Positions 7,469 through 11,179 of a stretch of 11,179 nt of DNA are shown here, one piece after another (the stretch's first letter is position 1; every line of letters starts with the position of its first letter). The notes under the pieces were generated by a model that worked only from the letters and a program-made list of their open reading frames with translations, was not told where the DNA came from and did no database searches. The translations under genes were made by a program, and so were the position numbers. The DNA comes from Pseudomonadota bacterium. Its GTDB lineage: Bacteria > Pseudomonadota > Alphaproteobacteria > Acetobacterales > Acetobacteraceae. The stretch lies in contig JAJZEG010000388.1 in NCBI GenBank assembly GCA_021828605.1, positions 1-11,179 of the forward strand, given 5' to 3'.

Positions 7469-7795
7469 ATGGTCAAGCCGGAGCTGGGCGACAAACATAC
7501 CTGCACCAACTGCGGTGCACGGTTTTTCGATTTCGGAAAGCAACCGGCTGTGTGCCCAAAATGCAGCACCGAGCAGCCGATTGAGCAACCGAAGCTGAAG
7601 CGCGCTTCACCAATCCCCGAAGACGCGAAAAAACCGGTTAAGGCGGTGGTGGCAACCGGCGATGACGTGGAGATTGACGAGGATGTCGATGCCGACGACG
7701 CCGATTTGCTCGAAGACGCCGAAGATATCGATGACGATGCGGTGATTGACGCCGATATCGAGGTCGAGCGCGATAACGAGGATACCGAACGCTGA
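7469..7795 (+). CDS. FYDLN acid domain protein (TIGR02300-type), zinc ribbon plus acidic tail
   Basis: Small protein of 108 residues of a family seen mainly in alphaproteobacteria; its function is unknown. The N-terminus KPELGDKHTCTNCG continues into FFDFGK, the degenerate counterpart of the FYDLN motif. Four cysteines (12, 15, 29 and 32), arranged as CxxC and CPKC, form a likely zinc ribbon. A basic, Lys/Pro-rich linker (about 42-60) leads into a strongly acidic tail: from 65 onward most residues are Asp or Glu. Such tails are common in this family and suggest contact with a basic partner or metal, but that is inference. The ATG has GAGG eight bases upstream. It is divergent from aroA, the position in which this family is usually found. 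No membrane segment is present. Confidence 0.87.
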   Translation: MVKPELGDKHTCTNCGARFFDFGKQPAVCPKCSTEQPIEQPKLKRASPIPEDAKKPVKAVVATGDDVEIDEDVDADDADLLEDAEDIDDDAVIDADIEVERDNEDTER

Positions 7796-7801
7796 AAACA
7801 T

Positions 7802-7833
7802 GTTCCTGAAATTCGCGGGTGAATTTCAGGGAC
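7802..7833 (+). terminator. Strong hairpin after the FYDLN-type gene
   Basis: CCTGAAATTC (7805-7814) and GAATTTCAGG (7821-7830) form a perfect ten-base-pair stem around GCGGGT. The stem extends to about 13 pairs if T7804-G7831 wobbles and 7803/7832 and 7802/7833 pair. It begins nine bases after the stop codon. No U-tract follows on either strand, so it may be a 3'-end protecting structure or a Rho-linked terminator rather than a classical intrinsic one. Confidence 0.45.
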
Positions 7834-7844
7834 AAAGCGTTTGG

Positions 7845-7869
7845 TCGCCGGTGTTCGAAATACCGGCGA
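7845..7869 (+). other. Second inverted repeat in the same gap
   Basis: CGCCGGT (7846-7852) pairs perfectly with ACCGGCG (7862-7868) around a nine-base loop containing TTCGAA. T7845-A7869 extends the stem by one pair. No T run follows. Its function is unknown. Confidence 0.35.
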
Positions 7870-7879
7870 TGAATAAATC

Positions 7880-7914
7880 GTCGCGCAGATAAATATTTTC
7901 AGTTTTCGCGCGAC
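7880..7914 (+). other. Third inverted repeat in the same gap
   Basis: GTCGCGC (7880-7886) pairs with GCGCGAC (7908-7914) around an AT-rich 21-base loop. Together with the two preceding hairpins it gives a row of three stems in about 115 bases, ahead of the small gene at 7989. Confidence 0.35.
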
Positions 7915-7953
7915 TGTTAACCGAATAGTAACGGCTCCTGGGCATGATCGGTC

Positions 7954-7970
7954 TTGGCCAAAATGGCCAA
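7954..7970. promoter_or_regulatory. Operator-like palindrome upstream of the small gene
   Basis: TTGGCCA (7954-7960), AAA, TGGCCAA (7964-7970) is a perfect seven-base inverted repeat with a three-base centre, ending 18 bases before the ATG at 7989. The near-continuous symmetry resembles a dimeric regulator site, or it could be a small hairpin in the leader. No regulator can be named. Confidence 0.3.
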
Positions 7971-7988
7971 CATTGAAAGGACAAGCCC

Positions 7989-8261
7989 ATGACCGCGCTT
8001 TCCCAGCCTCTCGCCTCGATCAATGTCGGTGCTATCGCCCAACAATGGTCCGCTGAAACCTTCAGCCCGCTGATGTTGAGCGACCAGCTGCTCACCTTGG
8101 CCCAATATGCTGATCGCGCGGGCTTACGCCCGTTTGCCGATGATTTACTTAATCTTGCACTGCTCGCCTGCGATTATCAGCCCGCCAGTCGCCATAACCC
8201 GTGCCGGAACCTGCGCCGGAACCTGCGTCAAGCGGGGAGGAAGGTGGGCTTAGCGGCTTGA
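7989..8261 (+). CDS. Hypothetical small protein, probably frameshifted
   Basis: I do not recognise this gene. As it stands it encodes 90 residues. The start is good: GAAAGGA lies about eight bases before ATG 7989. The first 70 residues read as a normal soluble, helical, Leu/Ala-rich protein (LSDQLLTLAQYADRAGLR, then ADDLLNLALLA). The last 20 change abruptly to an Arg-rich string. At that point another frame opens (8198 onward, after a TAA at 8195-8197) and gives a Pro-Glu-Pro-Ala linker and then IITIQLGRVTARLPLALRAE, which looks more like a natural continuation. One extra C in the CCC run at 8198-8200 would join them. So this is either a gene broken by a one-base deletion, a sequencing error, or a real short protein. 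There is no slippery heptamer that would suggest programmed frameshifting. It precedes the CoA-transferase gene by 90 bases. Confidence 0.55.
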   Translation: MTALSQPLASINVGAIAQQWSAETFSPLMLSDQLLTLAQYADRAGLRPFADDLLNLALLACDYQPASRHNPCRNLRRNLRQAGRKVGLAA

Positions 8262-8351
8262 CGGCACCCATCATCACGATCCAACTGGGGCGCGTCACCG
8301 CGCGGTTGCCGCTGGCTCTGCGCGCGGAACAGCAAACCAGATGGGATCACA
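8198..8351 (+). other. Likely displaced C-terminal part of the preceding gene
   Basis: This reading frame, one base behind that of the gene at 7989, encodes PEPAPEPASSGEEGG, then a hydrophobic/basic segment with IITIQLGRVTARLPLAL. It stays open past the CoA-transferase start and stops at 8546-8548, but the protein-like quality ends around 8350. Its only start is GTG 8201, without a clear ribosome site, so it is unlikely to be an independent gene. Best explained as the tail of the 7989 gene after a one-base loss. Confidence 0.4.
8203..8226 (+). repeat. Two tandem 12-base units
   Basis: GCCGGAACCTGC occurs twice in a row (8203-8214 and 8215-8226). In the alternative frame it encodes repeated Pro-Glu-Pro-Ala. 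It sits right where the reading frame of the small gene appears to break, so slippage nearby is plausible. Confidence 0.8.
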
Positions 8352-9611
8352 ATGCAACAACCAGGCGCCGACCGTGCTTCGAGGATAGACCAAACAACGG
8401 CGGGCGGCGGCGATCAACCAACTGGCCCGCTTGCCGGTGTGCGCGTGCTGGACCTGACCCGGGTGCTGGCCGGTCCCACCTGCACCCAAATGCTGGGGGA
8501 TCTGGGCGCCGAAGTGATCAAAATCGAAAAACCCGGCACGGGCGATGATACGCGCGGTTTCGCCCCGCCGACTTTGGGTGATACCGGATTATCAGCGTAT
8601 TTTGCCGGAGCCAACCGCAATAAATTATCGGTCACGGTCGATATTGCCAGTGCAGCCGGCCAGCGATTGATCCATGATTTAGTCGGTCAATCTGATATTT
8701 TGGTCGAAAATTTCAAAGTCGGCGCCCTGGCCCGCTACGGGTTGGGCTATGCGCAGTTGCGCCTGACCCACCCCAAACTGATTTACGCCTCGATCACCGG
8801 CTTTGGCCAAACCGGTCCCTATGCCGAGCGTCCCGGCTATGACAGTCTGGTGCAAGGCATCGGCGGCATCATGTCCCTGACCGGCGTGCCGGAGGGCGAA
8901 CCGATGAAAGTTGGCGTGCCCATCGCGGATTTGTTTGCAGGGCTGTACGGCGCGATTGGCGTGCTCGCCGCATTGCGGCATCGCGATGCCACCGGCGAGG
9001 GACAGCATATCGATATTGGCATGCTTGATGCGAATTTGGCGTGGTTGGCCAATCAGGCGATGAATTTTCTGGCAACCGGCCAAAACCCCAAACGGTTGGG
9101 CAATCAACATCCCAATATCGTTCCCTATCAGGTGTTTGCGACGGCGGATGGGCATATTGTGCTGTCCATTGGCAATGACCCAACTTTTGCGCGGTTTTGC
9201 AAAGCGTTTAACCTTGAACCCCTGCTTGCCGATGAGCGGTTCGCCACCAATGCCGCGCGGGTGGCCAACCGCGATCTGATCACCGAAACCTTGGCCCCGG
9301 TGCTCGCCGCCCATCCGAGTGACTGGTGGCTGGCCCAGCTCGAAGCCCAAAAAATCGGCTGCGGTCCGATCAATACGCTCAGCGATGTGTTCGCGGACCC
9401 GCACGTCGCCGCGCGCGGCGGGGTGATCAGCATGGCGGCGGGAAATGAAACCATCCCGCTGATCGCCAATCCGGTGCGCCTGTCCGCATCCCCGGTCTCC
9501 TACCGGCGCGCACCGCCCAAGCTCGGCGCGGATACGAACGACGTGCTGGCGCGCCTGCTCAACCTCGATGCCGCCCAGCAGGCCGTGTTGCGCGATCAAA
9601 GCGTGATCTGA
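8352..9611 (+). CDS. CaiB/BaiF-type (family III) CoA-transferase
   Basis: Moves CoA between carboxylic acids through an aspartyl-CoA-linked mechanism, in the cytoplasm. 419 residues, normal for the family. After a 24-residue variable lead come PLAGVRVLDLTRVLAGP (26-42), LGAEVIKIEKPGTGDDTR (51-68), ANRNKLSV (87-94), ITGFGQTGPY (148-157), RPGYD (160-164) and VGVPIADLFAG (187-197). Asp193 there aligns with the catalytic aspartate of formyl-CoA transferase. The GTGDDTR and GVPIAD segments resemble the group containing succinyl-CoA:glutarate and similar transferases, but substrate assignment within this family is unreliable. ATG 8352 is preceded by a TGGGA stretch at a suitable distance. The next gene starts one base after the stop, so the two are probably co-translated. 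This family is unrelated to the family I subunit at 2639-3301. Confidence 0.93.
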   Translation: MQQPGADRASRIDQTTAGGGDQPTGPLAGVRVLDLTRVLAGPTCTQMLGDLGAEVIKIEKPGTGDDTRGFAPPTLGDTGLSAYFAGANRNKLSVTVDIASAAGQRLIHDLVGQSDILVENFKVGALARYGLGYAQLRLTHPKLIYASITGFGQTGPYAERPGYDSLVQGIGGIMSLTGVPEGEPMKVGVPIADLFAGLYGAIGVLAALRHRDATGEGQHIDIGMLDANLAWLANQAMNFLATGQNPKRLGNQHPNIVPYQVFATADGHIVLSIGNDPTFARFCKAFNLEPLLADERFATNAARVANRDLITETLAPVLAAHPSDWWLAQLEAQKIGCGPINTLSDVFADPHVAARGGVISMAAGNETIPLIANPVRLSASPVSYRRAPPKLGADTNDVLARLLNLDAAQQAVLRDQSVI

Positions 9612-9612
9612 C

Positions 9613-10449
9613 ATGGCCCGCGCTGGTGCGATCCGTTATTTGTTGGGTAATCAGTTTCATCAACTGGCCTTCGTCGAATTCGGCAACCCCGCCGCGCCCG
9701 CTGTGCTGTGCGTGCACGGCCTCACCCGCAATGGCCGCGATTTCGATCCGTTGGCCGAAGCCCTGGCCGACCGATATCACGTTATTTGCCCCGATCTCCC
9801 CGGGCGTGGCGCCTCGGATTGGCTGCCCGATGCCGCGCTCTATCAACCCCTAAGCTACGTCGTGGCGCTCAGTCATCTGCTCGCCTTCACGAACAAAAAA
9901 ACCATCTGGATCGGCACCTCGCTGGGCGGTATTTGCGGCATGATGGCGGCATCCGCCGCGCACGCGCCGATCACCAAGCTGGTGCTCAATGATATCGGCC
10001 CGCTGATCCCCGCTGCCGCCCTGTCGCGGATTCGCGATTATATCGGCGGTGGGCCTGATCATTTCCCGACTTTGGCGGCGCTGGAGGCGCATTTGCGCAT
10101 AATCCACGCCCCGTTCGGCCCGCTGACCGACGCCCAATGGCGGCATCTGGCGCGCTATTCGGCCCGCGCGTTGCCGGGCGGTGGTTTCGCCCTCCATTAC
10201 GACCCAGAAATCGCGACACCGATCAAAGCCAGCGTGCCTCTTGATGCCGATCTGAGCCCGTTCTGGAACCGGCTGCATCTGCCGATATTAGCCATTCGCG
10301 GCGAATCCAGCGACTTACTGACCGAACCCACCTTCGCCCGCATGGCCGCCTCCGGCGCGCAAACCCTGACCGTCGCCGATTGTGGCCACGCGCCCGCTTT
10401 GATGGATGCGCCGACCATCGCGACCATTCGCGCATTTCTTGATGCATGA
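9613..10449 (+). CDS. Alpha/beta hydrolase
   Basis: Predicted serine hydrolase of 278 residues with a canonical alpha/beta fold and a cap region (about 130-215). Seen in order: the oxyanion segment VHGLTRNG (34-41), PDLPGRGASDW (60-70), the nucleophile elbow GTSLGG with Ser103, a likely acid Asp234 in GESSDLLT, and His259 in DCGHAP. These give a complete Ser-Asp-His triad. The pattern is that of esterases, lactonases and C-C bond hydrolases; no substrate can be named. The ATG follows the CoA-transferase stop by one base with no separate ribosome site, which suggests translational coupling and a shared pathway, for example hydrolysis of an ester or thioester linked to the CoA-transferase. It is only distantly like the hydrolase at 1946-2611 (different motifs and length). 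No signal peptide is visible. Confidence 0.9.
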   Translation: MARAGAIRYLLGNQFHQLAFVEFGNPAAPAVLCVHGLTRNGRDFDPLAEALADRYHVICPDLPGRGASDWLPDAALYQPLSYVVALSHLLAFTNKKTIWIGTSLGGICGMMAASAAHAPITKLVLNDIGPLIPAAALSRIRDYIGGGPDHFPTLAALEAHLRIIHAPFGPLTDAQWRHLARYSARALPGGGFALHYDPEIATPIKASVPLDADLSPFWNRLHLPILAIRGESSDLLTEPTFARMAASGAQTLTVADCGHAPALMDAPTIATIRAFLDA

Positions 10450-11179
10450 AACGCGGGCGATGAAGCGGTGGCGAAAAATCGTCATGGAGGCAGGCTGGGC
10501 CTTGATGTCAGGGGACATGTCGCTCGCGGCGGCGGGCTGCGCGTTCTACGCGACGCTCGCGATTTTTCCAGCCTTAACCACGTTGATTTCGCTGTACGGC
10601 CTCGCCTTCAATCCGCAATCGGTCACCCCGCAACTACAATATTTGCACCAATTCATGCCCCCCGACGCCTTTGCCTTGATCGCCGGGCGGATCAAACATT
10701 TGGTGTCTGGTGGCGGCACTAATCTCGGCATCGGGCTCGCGCTCTCGCTGGCTTTCACGCTTTATTCATCGTCATCGGGTACCAAATCACTGATTTATGC
10801 GCTGAATCTGATCCATCGCCGCGACGAGACCCGCAGCTTCATCCGGTTTCAGGCAACGGCGTTGAGCATGACCCTGCTCGCGATCATCGGCGCCATCCTC
10901 GCCATCGGCGTGCTGGTGGTGTTGCCGCTCTTGTTCAATTTGCTGGGGCTGGGCACCGATTCGGGCAATCTGGCGGTCCTGCTCGGCTTTGTCTTGCTCG
11001 CGGTATTCATGGCGGGGGCGCTGAGTTTGCTCTACCGGTTCGGGCCGTCATTCCGGCTGATCCAAGGCCATGCGATCATTCCCGGCGCGGTCGTCGCGGT
11101 GATCCTTTGGATGGTGGTTTCTTATTTATTCGCCCTTTATGTCGGTCGTTTCGCCGCTTACAGCCAAACCTATGGCCCG
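10442..11179 (+). CDS. YihY/BrkB family inner membrane protein, partial
   Basis: Integral membrane protein of unknown function; the old label ribonuclease BN for this family is considered wrong. 246 residues are visible and the C-terminus lies beyond the right edge. The N-terminal amphipathic stretch leads to LAAAGCAFYATLAIFPALTT (28-47), the family hallmark. Hydrophobic segments follow at about 93-108, 137-168, 176-197 and 210-235; the complete family has about six. LYRFGPS (197-203) and the later W..VVSYLFALYV (223-234) followed by YG (244-245) are typical conserved positions. ATG 10442 overlaps the hydrolase stop by eight bases; ATG 10460, in the same frame, is the other candidate start and neither has a strong ribosome site. 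The arrangement suggests the last gene of a run with the CoA-transferase and hydrolase, though a functional link is not implied. Confidence 0.9.
   Translation, partial: MHETRAMKRWRKIVMEAGWALMSGDMSLAAAGCAFYATLAIFPALTTLISLYGLAFNPQSVTPQLQYLHQFMPPDAFALIAGRIKHLVSGGGTNLGIGLALSLAFTLYSSSSGTKSLIYALNLIHRRDETRSFIRFQATALSMTLLAIIGAILAIGVLVVLPLLFNLLGLGTDSGNLAVLLGFVLLAVFMAGALSLLYRFGPSFRLIQGHAIIPGAVVAVILWMVVSYLFALYVGRFAAYSQTYGP

Noticed and set aside
8190..8204. Programmed ribosomal frameshift in the small gene
   Set aside because: The bases around the join (CAT AAC CCG) do not form a slippery heptamer, and no clear downstream pseudoknot or hairpin was seen.
8679..9614. 311-codon minus-strand open frame opposite the CoA-transferase
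   Set aside because: Its composition (Gly, His, Arg, Ile scattered) has no domain, and the plus strand carries all conserved CaiB/BaiF motifs in one frame.

Overview
The window is an ordinary, densely coding chromosomal segment of a GC-rich alphaproteobacterium, most likely in or near the Acetobacteraceae. That placement is an inference. It rests on the aroA-cmk block divergent from a FYDLN-acid (TIGR02300-type) gene, the short serine acetyltransferase with a long C-terminal tail, and codon use that is strongly G/C at third positions. I see no tRNA, rRNA, CRISPR array, phage gene or intact insertion sequence.

Left part, 1-2611: a minus-strand pair, cysE followed by a class I cysteine desulfurase that runs off the left edge, overlaps by 14 bases. 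This looks like cysteine supply feeding sulfur mobilisation, probably the start of an Fe-S assembly locus outside the window. A gap of about 440 bases separates it from a divergent plus-strand alpha/beta hydrolase.

Middle, 2639-7368: four compact minus-strand genes read aroA, cmk, parE, then a CoA-transferase subunit A. They link shikimate synthesis, CMP salvage, chromosome decatenation and acyl-CoA metabolism. aroA/cmk overlap by one base; the cmk-parE and parE-CoA-transferase junctions are short. The CoA-transferase has no subunit B on either side. A small hairpin lies where it converges with the hydrolase.

Right part, 7469-11179 (all plus strand): a small zinc-finger/acidic-tail protein; a 193-base gap with three strong inverted repeats and an operator-like palindrome; a small unknown gene that appears frameshifted; then a tight run of a CaiB/BaiF CoA-transferase, a second alpha/beta hydrolase and a YihY/BrkB membrane protein cut by the right edge. 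The CoA-transferase and hydrolase probably act together on CoA esters, but no substrate can be read from sequence.

No new system is evident. The points most worth checking are the hairpin-rich gap with the split small gene, the orphan CoA-transferase subunit, the break of the usual cmk-rpsA linkage, and a possible decayed remnant in the cysE-hydrolase gap.
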